Part shown: positions 10,805 to 22,078 of the stretch, piece by piece | How the letters are laid out: each line of letters begins with the position of its first letter | Position numbering within the stretch: position 1 is the first letter of the stretch | NCBI RefSeq assembly: GCF_029227915.1 | Contig: NC_079877.1 | Coordinates: forward strand, 22,841,851-22,905,850 | Source of the DNA: Hydractinia symbiolongicarpus | Taxonomy: Eukaryota > Cnidaria > Hydrozoa > Anthoathecata > Hydractiniidae | Length of the DNA stretch: 64,000 bases | Direction: 5' to 3' | Program-made: the position numbers and the translations under genes | The notes under the pieces: model-generated | Databases searched by the model: none | The model's input: the letters and a program-made list of their open reading frames with translations, nothing else | Told to the model about the DNA's origin: nothing

Positions 10805-11016
10805 TATGTAAGTAAAAAAAAGCGAGAAGTGAAAAAAAAAGCGGGAAGTGAAAAAAAAAGCGGGAAGTGAAAAAAAAAGCGGGAAGTGAAAAAAAAGCGG
10901 GAAGTGAAAAAAAAGTAGCGGGAAGTGAAAAAAAAGTAGCGGGAAGTGAAAAAAAAGTAGCGGGAAGTAAAAAAAAAGTAGCGGGAAGTAAAAAAAAAAT
11001 CGGGAAGTAAAAAAAT
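10805..11016. repeat. Right subterminal array of the IS3EU-like element
   Basis: About ten tandem units of GCGGGAAGT followed by an A tract (period about 18-20 bp), the mirror image of the array at 7556-7740. It lies immediately upstream of the transposase start. Confidence 0.8.
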
Positions 11017-11052
11017 TTGGTGAGAAGTGTATGACCCTTCAGGGCCATCGTA

Positions 11053-11058
11053 GGAATT
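11053..11058. repeat. Right target-site duplication GGAATT
   Basis: Direct copy of 7519-7524, directly outside the right terminal repeat. Confidence 0.85.
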
Positions 11059-11781
11059 AAATATTGTGAGTTTGGCTAAAATTCACAATCTTTTCTTCTG
11101 CAATTTCTAGGCATGATTAGCAATTTGCATCTTCTTTTTCGCAACTTTTAGAAAAATTACACAATTCGCTATCTTTTTTTTCGCAATTCCAAGAAAAAAA
11201 ATTTTTGAATGTAATTTTTTCCATTTTTAAGAAAACTATTTCTGTCGTTGTTTTGCTATATGAAGGTAACCTCTCAATTATTTGCATCGAAAGAAATGTT
11301 TAAATCTTAATGACTAAGATGAAAAAAATTATCAAACGAATTCAGGGAAAAAAAAATTATAGATCATTGCTTCAATTTAAAATTTTCAATTTTTTCAATT
11401 TCATGATTGTATGAACAATTCGCAATCTTTATTTCTGCAAGTTACAATTTTTTTTTATCTTTAATTCAGCAATCTTTTTTGTGCAAACTTTTATTCCCCT
11501 AGGGTAGTATACCAGTTCTAAAATAACCGGAAGGTTGTGGAGAAGTGTTAGGCTTCGTAGTATGACTATTGCATGTCAACACAATTGAGGACAAACATCT
11601 ACTCAATTATTTTGAATAAAAAAATGTGTACAAAATTGGTCACAAAAAACATAACTTATATGTTTACCAAACTTCGTGACTCTTTGGGAGACAAATCAAT
11701 ACAAATTCAACTAAACAAACGATTCAAAACAAACACCTAAAATTTTAATTTAGTGCAGCAATATTGACATAAAACAAGAAT

Positions 11782-14700
11782 TTAAAAGGATACTAGTATG
11801 TTCCATGGACCCAGACGAACAAAAGTTGGAATAAATCCTTTATATAAAGCCATAGCACCTTCGGTTTTACATGTCTAAAAGTCAAAAACACTTATATACT
11901 AAAAAACTTAAAATTGCACAAAAGAAAACCAAAAAAGCAAAGATAAAACAATGAAAGTTACCCTAATAGCACAGTCTAGTGAACTAGTGTACAAAGTGGT
12001 TGCTGATGTGTTTGCCACTTTGCGTTGATTCATCATTCGTGTCTAAAATGAAGATCAATACTTCAGCTTAACAGATCATAAAATGTTATTTTTTTGCACA
12101 AATCATGATTAAAAACTTTAAGAGACTTTCTTTTCAACTGGAGAAACTAAAAACATAACAGTGATTGGAGCAAAGGGGAGCTGATAGTTGGCATGAAAGC
12201 ACAAAATATAGTAGAGAAAACTCACTAGGTAGGTAGGACATTAGAAAATCCTATAACTGCAGCTTACAGATCAGTAAATATGCATACCTTAACAACATCA
12301 ATTGGATTTGAAGCTATTGCTCCAGCTAGTCCAGCAATAATACTTGACCTAAAAGTAGTATTGAAAAATTGTTTTTGTGAATATTATGTTCTATAAATAC
12401 ATAGGGTTTCCCATCCCTATTACCTAAAGGGCTGAATTTTGCGAGTTCACTTTTCTTGCTATCTCTTTGTCAACATATACGTATTATGATAGATCCTAGC
12501 ATGTAGAATCTATCATAATGGGACTTGTGTAATTTACAGAATAGAAAGCACAATCAATGTTGGGATCATTCACCAATCTCCACTTTGACATTTTATTTTT
12601 TTATTTTTATTTCATTCATTAAATACAAAACATTATATTGTATTTTTAGCACTTAAACACATTCAAATTGCATATGTGTAAAAGTCCAGCTCTGTCAAAG
12701 CTGTTGTATCCAAAAAGCACCTAGGCAATTTAAACAGTCTAAAAACTTTTTAAAACATGATTGTGCTACTCTAGCTAAAACAACTAAAACATGATTGTAC
12801 AAGTGAAGGTTAAATATCACCCCATTGTAGGGTAGATATTTTATGGAAAAATTGTACATGGTCTAAATAATTCTACATTTGTTAGAATAGATTTGTTGAA
12901 ATTGTTTGAGTCTTTGTAAATCATTGTCCATCTTAAGACTATTTTTATAATCACTAATATGCTAACAATTTAAAATAAAAATGACAAAGGTGATCAAACG
13001 TTGACAATACATTTTGTTTATACAATGCCACCCTGCTTTTATTAACCAAGCTACTTATGTTTGTAACATAGTTGAGCACTGTTTTTTAACCAAAAGGTTG
13101 TGGGTTGCATTTCTTTCATAGTGAGGAAAACACCACCATTATTATTTTTTAAGTTAACCGACCCTACTGAGTTTTGCTAAAAAATAATTGTTTGGGGAAA
13201 AAAATTCTTTTTCTATTGTACTTTTCCAACAACAAAAAACAAAGCAAATGCATATGTTCTGGCATGAAAAGCTTTCCATTACAACAACCCACCATATTCT
13301 TGTCAATATGTACAAACGCCTGTTTTTGTTTGATATAAGAAAATCGTTATTACACGAGTAATTTATTAAAATACAACCAAAGTTTTACAAAGAAGAGGTG
13401 TGTAATTATCAAGCCCTTTCAACCTGCATCTAAAATTATTAGAGTCACAAGCAAAAACACAAAAAATGGACAAAAGGGAAACTTCTACAAAAAATGCATC
13501 ATTCAACAGTCACCGAGGATTATTCAACATGCGTAATTTTTCTCTTTCCAGTTGAGATATTTAAATCATGAATCTGGACCTCAAACTGGCACTTCATTTT
13601 GCTATTTTAGCATTGTAGCTACTGCACGTAAAATGACAAGCTTATTTAGATCGTAAAAATTTGGCATTTAGCACTGCGGAAATTTACTGAGATAAAAATT
13701 TTGTGACAAGTGCTAAAACCATTATCTTATTTAATACTAAAAAATAAGTTTTTGAGGAAAAAACACATTTTAATCCTTGGTGTGGATTCAATTACTTAAA
13801 CCACGAAGTATTTTACAATTGACTTTCTTGCTCGGTTGCACTCGTCCTCTCAATAATAAATAGATTGTATGAAAAACATATCTTAAAAGTTTCTCCGCAC
13901 CCCAGGTGTGTATTTACAATGCTTGCTCAGAGCCATTGAACTTGATTACAAAATTTTTACAATGTTAATCGCAACATTTTAAACAAAAATTTTTCCCCAA
14001 TTCCTCCCTATAGCTATAATAGACACAAAATTCTACTTGCAAGACATTTTGTGAAGTTGGCTTAATTATGTAATTATTCAGCATAATGTTACTCGCAATT
14101 AGGTTAACAAAATATGAAGCCAAAAATCAGCTACAAAACGCATTTACAAAAAAGACTAGTATTTGTTTGCTATGATTTTAATATGAGGAATTTAGGAGTT
14201 ATTTTTTTTTGTATATAGGAATAATGGAACCTTTAAAGGGAAGATTTTAAATTGTGGTCTAGGATCACCATAAAATGAAGTTTTGCCACCTGCTTAAGCT
14301 GTATTTCCCCTGATTTTTCTCATTTAATCCAATATATAAAATAAATCAGAATATCTACTATTATAACGCATTTACAAAATCAATAAAAATCAAAACAAAA
14401 CAACAGTGAATGGAATGTTCTCAAATGCATTTTAGATTACTTGGCATAATTTTAAAAGGGCTAATGACATCAAGCTAACAATACCAACATTTTGTTATAT
14501 TCGTTTTGTATCATACTGCATTCATGGTATATTTTATCACATATGTATGTAAAAATCCCTTAAAATTTGTGAATGAGCGTTAAATGCTAAGATAAAGATT
14601 CTTTTCAAAACTAGCTGTATTTTATCATTTTTAAAACAATATAACTAGTTTATTGAATTGTACAGACAAATAAAGACAAGATAGTGCACTTACAAAAAAT

Positions 14701-17700
14701 GAGTTGCTGGATTGTCACCTAAAATTTCTGAATCAACGAAACATCTTTTGGAAAAATCATATACTGGCAACTCAACTCCAGCAACAACTGATGCTCTTTG
14801 AGCTGTTGGTCCTACACCCTACAAAACAAACACTAAGGCATATTTTTTATAAAAATAAAGGACAGGCTCAAGTTTTTTAGTTACCAATGGATTACATTTA
14901 AAATTGTTATGGTGATTTATCAATAAAACAGCATGTCCCTTACCCGATATAAACCACTTAATCCTTCCATTTTGTATATGTTGACGAACGAATGAAGCAT
15001 ACTATGTTCAGCTATTACCGTACCTGCCGTCTGGGCCTGGAGACGCACTTTTAAGACATCAGTTGGATTACATAAAGCAGATGAAAGAGCACCTGCAACT
15101 ATACCAGCAAACATATTTAATGCCAAAGTTTCATCTTTTGGATCCTTTGTTATCAAACGTTTGATTCCATGGTAAAGTCCAATTTTAATTGTTCCATATG
15201 TCGCTTGGCGTAGTAATGCAGGCTTTATACCATTATACAAAGCTGTCACACCCTCTTCTTTGCTAATCCGGTACATTGCATGTAACATACCTCTGTATCG
15301 CATTTCTTTTAATGAATTATTGATTACTTGACCTTGAACTTGTAGCCTTGTTTTTGTTGTATCAATAGGAAAAGTACCTACAATAAAATTTTTAATTTAT
15401 TATTCCTTTATAATGGCAAATTATATAATTAAACTTTAAACACAAGACCCCTCCTGCATACTTTTCACCTTTGTACCATACACTAAAATATATAGGAAAG
15501 TGAAGTACCTCATGAAAAGCATATATAGCAGGCAAATATTATTAGTTCTTATATCGATCTTAAAGTAAATGTTGCACAGGTAATTTTTCTGGTAACAAAG
15601 AAGAAGCTTAATTGTTGACAGGCCTAATACCTAAGGTTAATTATATACTTTTATATATTTTAATATAATTAATAAACTATGCAAACATTTAAATTTATAT
15701 TTTATATATTATAGACCATAACTTTGTCAACAGTGTTGGATTGACAAATTAGAATTTCCAACCTTAGAAAATCTGAATGCTCCACGAAATTTTATCAACT
15801 TACTTTTTATGTGTTTCAAAGTTATGCTTGCAGAATGCGAGTTGTGTAAAAGAAGAATGAAGATTATAACTGTATTATCTTAAAAGAACCTTCGGTACAG
15901 ACAGAAAAACAACACAATTTTACACTTTGATAGACACCATATTGTGTGTCCAAAGTATGTCTATGCATCTACAAAATAAGCCTTTAACCAAAGTGTAATG
16001 GATAATGATGCATGTCTGAACAGAATGAGCAGATATCACAATAACATCTTCAACTCTAATATCAAATGTGTCTAGAAGCACAAGCAAGAAGAGTGCATAT
16101 ATACCATGCTGGCAATTGAAATCAAGTACACCCATAATCTTCAGCAGAACACCAGAAAATGTTTTTGATTGATGAATCTGTGCAACATTTAGCAGTTTAA
16201 AATTTCTCACCCGATTGGGGCATGTCTTACTTAATTTGGAAGTTGCAGACCTGCAAGATTAGATAAATTTACGCAACAGGTAATGAGAAGTTCCGAATGT
16301 TTAAAAAGTCTTAAATGAGAGAGCATTCCTAACACCCAAGAAAAGAAGGACCACATACGCTGAATTGCCTATTTAGGCCAAGTTATAGAAGTTTGGGAAT
16401 ACAAAATTCAAAATGCATAGATGAGTTTCAATGTTTACGTTTTTACAGAATTCTTGTGTATATGTGCAGAAAAAATTAGAAAAATCGGTCTAAAAAAGAG
16501 GTCTAGGGATTAGAAACAACATGCATCACGATAAAAGTCATCTATTGGAATACACCTCTTCACAGTTCCGTGAATTTCGCGTGCGAAGATCACGTGACCA
16601 TTATGTCATCCTTAAAAAGATAATCGCAATCACACAATCTGAAGAAGACATTCTTATTTTCAACTCACGCTAGTACGAAGTCATGGATATTTGTCTTAAA
16701 ATACAGAAAATTTTGTTGAAAATATGGAAAAAACTGCTGAGAGTGGAAAAAAAGTGTTCCAGAACTTGTGCTGTCATTAACTGCAGTCATAGTGAGTACG
16801 ACTTGGATGTTTGGGACAGCCAAACTTGTGAAACCCACAAAGTTGTCAGGAGTTCTTGTTGCTGTGTAAAACCTTAAGAGTGAGTTTTGATGAAGTTGTG
16901 TTAAGCACTTCTTAATGAAGACCTTGCTGATTGCTTCAAAATATCTGTTGGCTTAACTAGCAACATTATAGATTTATGGTTGAAAGCTGCTTCAGCAGCA
17001 TTGAGACCTATTGTATATGTACCAGACGAAGATAAAATATCCAATACTCTACCAAAAAGATTCAAATCATTGCCCAAAATGGATTCAATTTTAGATGGCA
17101 CAGAATTTTTTATTGAAAAGCCAAAAAATCTGGACCTTCAAAAGTTAACTTGGAGTGAGTATAAACACCACCACACTTTAAAAACTTTGGTATGTGTTGC
17201 GCCTAATTCTATGATTGCGTTTGTTTCCAAAGCATATGGAGGTTCTATATCAGATAAGTAAATAACAAAGCGTTGTGGCTATCTTGATTCGCAACAGTTT
17301 ATTTCGTATATGGCACCTCCTGGACGAAAAGGAGCTGCACAGATGACACCTGCAGAAGTTAAAAAAATGAAACACATTGCAAATTTGAGGATTTTGGTGG
17401 AACAAGTCATCAGACGAATGAAAACGTTTCGCATACTGGCAACTATTTCCATGTTAAAACTTTTTGACTATGTGGTAACGATATGTGCAGTCCTAAGCAA
17501 TATGAGAAAACCTATTTATTTTGATTAATTATATAACATTTTTCTAGGTTTATTATACTATATTTATTGATAATGTGAAAAAGACATTTTGAAATCTTTG
17601 AAAATTCATTTTAATGTGTAAAATTTCAAATGTTACATGTAAAAATTATCAAAGATTTAAAATGTCTTGCAGTGTCTATTTTTCATAACATTAACTATGA

Positions 17701-19155
17701 ACTGTCATTTTTACAAAACGAGCAAATCCACAATTTCAATTCTTCAGGGACATCTTCTTGTTCTATGATAATTACACACCCATAATTTTGTTTTATCTAT
17801 TTTAAGATTGTTGTGAATATAGATACATTTTCTTCTATACTATTGTTGTTTTCAATTTTGAATGATTTTGCAGCTTCTATTACCTTACAAGGTAAATTTT
17901 TCAGTTGTATTGTTTTTGACACAACTCTACGCTCACCTCGTGTAATTTCAATAAAACAACTGTCAGGTGGTACATTTTTTTAGCTTTTCAAATAGGTGCT
18001 CTCTTTGTTTGTTTGGATTTTGAAGTAATTTAAGCTGTGATGGATTAGCAAAGCTAGAAAACTGTAGAAAAAAAAGTTTTATTACTTTCTGCAAGATAAT
18101 TTTGCGTGGTCTTTCCATACGTTTTGTAATGATGTTTGTTGAATGTCAGCTCCGAAATGGGTTTGTGAACAAGTACAGTTTTACAACCTCTTGGTACGTT
18201 CATTTAGCTAACAAGCTTGTACAAGACGGTTTCGTAGCTCGTCATAGCATGTCATATTTTCACCACTAACGTCAAAATTTTTACAAGTTTTTTTAGTCTC
18301 GTTGTTGTACGTTAAGTCCTTGCATTTTTTCCCACCATGTGCTCTCCTCCTCCTTGTTGCGCAAAAATACGTAATCGAACACGCTCAAACATGTTCTGTA
18401 AAATAACCCAACCAAGGCTGATAATGTAAATAAATATTGCGGTACAGTTGTGACAAAATAAAAACGAACTTTTCGCTCGCATGTTTACGAAAAGTGGTGA
18501 CGTTTTACGTAACATTGACAGATTTTGTAATATACCGAAAGCATTAAAACAGTTTTTTATGCATTTAGAGCTTTTACCAACGGGGAAAAACACTCTGAAA
18601 CGATAGTCACTTTCATATCTACTGCCATCTTTGTTTACATTTTATCTTCCGATTATGCGCGCGCATCTTAATTACGTAATCATTATATATATATGCACAC
18701 CCACATAATTTTTGAAACTGCGAACTTGTGTATTGTTTTTTCTCAACTATATATTGTCTGATCTGTTAAGAAGCAGAATTTACTAATTTGGGGGTCAGTT
18801 GTTGTTTTTCACTTAATATTTTTTATCATTCTGGTCTGTTGCTTATAGTTTGTCTTTTTTGAATCAGAACATTATGTCTCAGCTAAGAGCTAAACAGGTC
18901 TTCAAGAAACAAGACTACAACACGAGCAATTATTGGATACAGGTTAAAGCTTACATCCCACTTGAAAGCAAGTTGATTTTACATAAAATAGCTTGGTAAG
19001 TTGTTTAGGAATCCTTTTATTTTTTTAGTAAATCTCTTTTGGTTCTCAAGATTTCTGATTTAAATGACGGAGAAAATGAGCTTACCGTCGCGAGACTTAC
19101 CCATTTCTGCACCCATTGACGCCAAACCTCCAAAAATGAACGGTTTCACATCCAT
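11782..19155 (-). CDS. SLC25A30: Mitochondrial carrier, SLC25A14/SLC25A30 (UCP5/KMCP1) type
   Basis: Six coding exons on the minus strand: 19155-19101, 15377-14944, 14818-14694, 12348-12288, 12042-11962 and 11874-11782. All junctions are GT-AG and in phase, giving 282 residues. The start '[19 protein letters not shown]' and the line '[13 protein letters not shown]' are typical of SLC25A14/30. The three carrier signatures are present: '[11 protein letters not shown]', '[11 protein letters not shown]' and 'NPIDVVKTRMM', each a PxDxxK motif at the end of an odd-numbered helix. The protein should sit in the mitochondrial inner membrane and exchange small anions; the exact substrate cannot be read. 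The last exon ends '[11 protein letters not shown]' then stop, about 14 residues short of vertebrate relatives that continue through helix 6. Intron 1 (3.7 kb) holds a dead transposon. The gene is divergent from cyclin B3. SLC25A14 and SLC25A30 cannot be separated by eye. Confidence 0.88.
12349..14693. other. Intron of the carrier gene
   Basis: A 2.3-kb AT-rich intron between carrier exons 3 and 4. No exon, repeat family or RNA gene was recognised in it. Confidence 0.6.
15378..16682. other. Proximal part of carrier intron 1
   Basis: Non-coding. The 96-codon minus-strand frame at 15920-16210 has no recognisable domain and is probably chance. Confidence 0.5.
16683..17528 (+). pseudogene. Dead THAP/DDE_Tnp_4 transposase (ISL2EU- or Harbinger-type) in an intron
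   Basis: Three frame segments of one ancestral protein. 16683-16877 carries a zinc-ligand N-terminal domain ('[16 protein letters not shown]', then 'CETHK' and a Cys triplet). From about 16915 to 17260 come '[13 protein letters not shown]', '[18 protein letters not shown]' with the first catalytic Asp, '[11 protein letters not shown]' and '[13 protein letters not shown]'. From 17265 to 17528 come '[20 protein letters not shown]', '[18 protein letters not shown]' with the final Glu, and '[14 protein letters not shown]'. In-frame stops lie between segments. The stretch that normally follows 'SDK' and carries the second catalytic Asp is missing, so the copy cannot be active. It lies in carrier intron 1, antisense to the host gene. 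The family call is firm; the choice between ISL2EU and Harbinger is less so. Confidence 0.8.
17700..18640 (-). pseudogene. Decayed convergent transposon gene with a PHD-like tail
   Basis: Minus-strand fragments, broken by many stops, lie convergent to the dead transposase. Near 17700-17770 the translation contains '[16 protein letters not shown]', resembling the end of a PHD-type zinc finger. Near 18640 a possible start '[20 protein letters not shown]' is seen. ISL2EU elements are known to carry a second, YqaJ-nuclease gene, often with zinc fingers, and this may be its remnant. No YqaJ core was recognised, so the identity is tentative. Confidence 0.3.
18641..19100. other. Distal part of carrier intron 1
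   Basis: Mostly AT-rich. A short open plus-strand frame begins at an ATG near 18871 ('[20 protein letters not shown]') and ends about 41 codons later. No family was recognised, so it is not called as a gene. Confidence 0.4.
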
Positions 19156-19745
19156 TTTAAATTCTTCGTTGCTTTATTTCGGGTTTATAGCTACCTACAA
19201 TGATACTTCCAACCTTTGTCCCCAGCGACAGCAAAAAATACTAATTTAAAGTTTTTAAATCGCATGCAGGCATGCTGCACATAGCTCCGTCTGCCATTAC
19301 TGTTGTTGTCTGCAACAACCTAATACACAAGTTCTCGAAAAGGAACATAATAACTCTGACGACAACACGCCACTTCACTTTATTACTTTCTAATAAAACA
19401 TGTTGTGAAAAATATTATGAATCAGGTAAATTCATTAACAAATAAAGAAAACTGCCTCTTAAACACAGTACTTTCGTTTTGTTTTTTCTTTAGTTAAAAT
19501 TAACAAACCAGAAACATGAAAACGAAGTTGGTACATTTCTTTTTTTTAAAAAGAAAAAAATCAATAAAATAAAATACTTTCATTGGCCAACCAAAATAGC
19601 CAATGAAATCCTTAAAAACGTAGCAGCCGCGAACGTATGAAATAAACAGTTGAAATCCACTCCGGCTGTTGAGGGAGCATTGAAGGCGCTTTTGGTTATT
19701 CTAGGTAAAAATTTTCACGAAAGCACAGTTTGCTTTTTCAATATA
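19156..19745. promoter_or_regulatory. Shared divergent promoter region, carrier and cyclin B3
   Basis: 590 bp separate the start codons of two divergently transcribed genes. It contains two CCAAT boxes in opposite orientation (ATTGG at 19582-19586 and CCAAT at 19600-19604). TTGAA elements occur downstream at 19650-19654 and at 19680-19684; the latter is followed at once by GGCGC. Paired NF-Y CCAAT boxes with a CHR-like TTGAA close to the start are a known feature of G2/M gene promoters such as B-type cyclins. The elements are read directly; function is inferred. Confidence 0.5.
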
Positions 19746-22078
19746 ATGGAAAACAGCGTTAATGTATCAGAGAGAACGAAACGACTTTCCACTCGAAAGG
19801 TATGTTTTATCCAGTATTTACCAAGCTAGCCTTTTTATCCTTATCTTAACTATCAAGTTGTATAGTTATTGCAATACTTTTTCTTCTATTACAGGGAACA
19901 AGGAAATTTACACAATTAAAAAAAAGCAACCAAGAGAATATGGTAAAAAAGAATGTACCTAATAAGGGTGACAAGCGCAGTTTATCTCAAATATCACCTG
20001 GAAAATCAACAGCTTCTAGGAAGCGTACTGCGTTTGGTGATATTACAAATGTAAGTCCTTCCTACTTATGGCAGTTGGGTAATAATAATAGTAGAAAATC
20101 AATTCCAATGCATTTTTTCCATGGGCCACCTAAAATTTCTGTGAACGCATGCAGCAAGAAACAACAAATATAACAAATGTAATGAATATTCGCTTGGTCA
20201 AAGCTTGTGTAATAATTTAAAGAAAATGCTTGATTTTTTAGGCTATTCAATCTCACTCAGAAAGGATAGCATTGGGAAGAAAGAAGTCTCTAAAGTCACA
20301 AAATAAGCCACCAGTTATATCACTAGCAAAAACAAGAAGTAGGAGATCTGTGACAAATTTAAGTAAAAGTCCTGAAAACAAGGTTGAAGTTACAGACCAT
20401 GTCTTAGAAGACGTTCTTTGTACTGAACTTATTAGTTGTGCTAAGAAGACTGAAAGTGTTAGCAGCATATTGGAAACCAGTGCCAGCGACACTTCAATGG
20501 CATCAGAACTTAATAAAAGTAAATCACGCCCTGTGCCTACCCTTCCAGCATCTTTCCTTGTCAGTGAAAATGAACAGCCAATTGATGAAAATATGAAGGT
20601 AAGTGTGATAAAATAAAGGTTTAGTTTATATTCTACATATTCTATCTTGTCAAATGTTAAACCAAAAGATATTGTGTGTTTTAGAGAGATGCTGTGGCAA
20701 CCCCTGGATTAAAACCTTTTGACATTGATATAGATCCTAATGTAGTCTCTGAATACGCAGAAAGTGTCTTTATAAATATGAAGAGAAGAGAAGTAAGTTG
20801 TGATATACATTTCTTGTCTCAAAGTATTCTGATCTTCAAACAAAAATTTGTTTATTCTTTTTTTCCATCAAAGTTGATCATAAAGTTTTTTAAAAAGTAG
20901 TGTCTTGGATAATGTTTCTTAATTTTTTTGGCTGTTGTGACATTTAAGTGTGGTTCTAACATTTATTTTTTGTAGAGAAAATTTAAAGTTAAAAATTACC
21001 CTACACAAAGCAATGCTCAAACAACAGGACCAATGAGAGCTATACTGGTTGATTGGCTTGTTGAAGTACAAGAAAATTTTGAATTATATCATGAAACACT
21101 TTACTTAGCAGTCAAATTAACAGACAATTATTTGCAGAGTAATTCAACTCCAAAGGAACTATTACAGCTCGTTGGTGCAACATCTCTTTTGATAGCTTGC
21201 AAAATAGAAGTAAGTAAAAAATATAATTAAATTTACAGAGTACTGCAACCAGTGGCTCCACATTTCAGTAGTTATATCTGGATGTTTCAATGTCTTAATA
21301 CCTTGTTGGAGTTGGGTTTGAAATTATTTTACATCAGTCAAATTCTAATTCATACAGCCTGTTTTGAAATGTCGAAAAAATTACTTAAAAATCTTACAAG
21401 ATAAAAAATTGGACAAATATTGTTTTTTTGGTATTGTCATGATTGTGACAGCCTCAAAGTTTCCGTAAACTGCATGTTTTTTCTATTTTTACTCTTAAAT
21501 ATTTTAGGAACGCCATCCACCTCCACTTGATGATTTCCAGTTTATTTGTGACGATGCTTATACACATAAGCAGTTCGTTCAGATGGAATTAAAAATTTTA
21601 AAAGCACTTGATTTTGATATAAACATTCCAATATCCTACAGATTTTTAAGGAGATTTGCCAGGGTAAATATTTTCTTTGTATTAACTTTGTAAATTATCT
21701 ACTTTTTTAAAAAAAACAAGTGATGTTTAAATTTTTTCATTTTAGGTCACGTCAATGAGTATGCAGGTGCTTACTCTATCCAGATATATTCTTGAACTAT
21801 CCTTGCACGAGGCACAGTTTGTCAGCAGTTGCTCTTCAAAAATAGCTGCAGCCTGCTTGTGCTTGGCTTTAAAAATGAGAGATGAATGTGAATGGGATGT
21901 GAACTTTTCATATCACACAGGATATTCAGAAGAAGAGCTAACAAACCTGATCATAGCGTTGAATGCTATGGTTTCTGAAGCATCCAAAAGTAAATTACAA
22001 ACTGTTCGAACCAAATATTCTCATCCTATTTTTTACGAAGTGGCAAAAATACCTGCTGTTGACCCACTGTTGCTATAG
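19746..22078 (+). CDS. CCNB3: G2/mitotic-specific cyclin B3
   Basis: Seven exons, all in phase 0: 19746-19799, 19895-20050, 20242-20598, 20685-20792, 20976-21209, 21508-21663 and 21746-22078, giving 465 residues. The N-terminal half is basic, disordered and Ser-rich, and contains a destruction-box-like 'RTAFGDITN'. The cyclin N-box includes the signature 'MRAILVDWLVEVQENFELYH', then 'LLQLVGATSLLIACKIEE' and 'RHPPPLDDFQFICDDAYT'. 'FDINIPISYRFLRRFAR' leads to the C-terminal cyclin fold with 'KIAAACLCLALKM' and 'YSEEELTN'. The 'ERHPPPLDDF...ICDDAY' and 'FDINIPI.YRFLRR' lines separate B3 from B1/B2 and A cyclins. The product activates CDK1/2 in mitosis and meiosis and is destroyed by APC/C. A possible poly(A) signal ATTAAA lies at 22220. 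The first ATG of exon 1 gives the in-phase start. Confidence 0.95.

Larger units (their letters stand above)
7525..11052. mobile_element. IS3EU-like DNA transposon, apparently complete (3,528 bp)
   Basis: Terminal inverted repeats start TACGATGGCCCTGAAGGGTC at 7525 and end with the reverse complement at 11052; they match over about 35 bp. A 6-bp direct duplication GGAATT flanks both ends. Long subterminal arrays of a GCGGGAAGT-plus-A-tract unit lie at 7560-7740 and 10805-11015. Two convergent genes are inside: a HECT-like passenger protein (plus) and an integrase-type DDE transposase (minus), both with long open frames. The near-identical ends, clean target duplication and open frames suggest a fairly recent insertion. 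The family name rests on my recognition of the transposase as IS3/retroviral-integrase-like; the structure itself is read directly. Confidence 0.85.
7467..11513. mobile_element. Older MITE-like repeat split by the IS3EU-like insertion
   Basis: The left edge reads TATCTTAAGGGAAATAATTA near 7468. The right edge, read on the minus strand from about 11512, begins TACCCTAGGGGAATAAAAG, an imperfect match. The inner flanks on either side of the IS3EU-like element join as 'attgcGGAATTaaatattg' once one target copy is removed, showing they were contiguous before insertion. The right part (11059-11512) contains several 'ttcgcaatt'-like internal repeats. The terminal repeats are weak, so the outer boundaries are tentative. 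Confidence 0.45.

Noticed and set aside
10737-11048. 103-codon open frame (and its mirror at 7529-7747)
   Set aside because: Low-complexity translation of the transposon ends and subterminal arrays, not a protein gene.
15920-16210. 96-codon minus-strand frame in carrier intron 1
   Set aside because: No recognisable domain, and it does not fit the carrier reading phase.
18871-18996. Short ATG-initiated frame in carrier intron 1
   Set aside because: About 41 codons, no homology recognised and no supporting splice neighbours.
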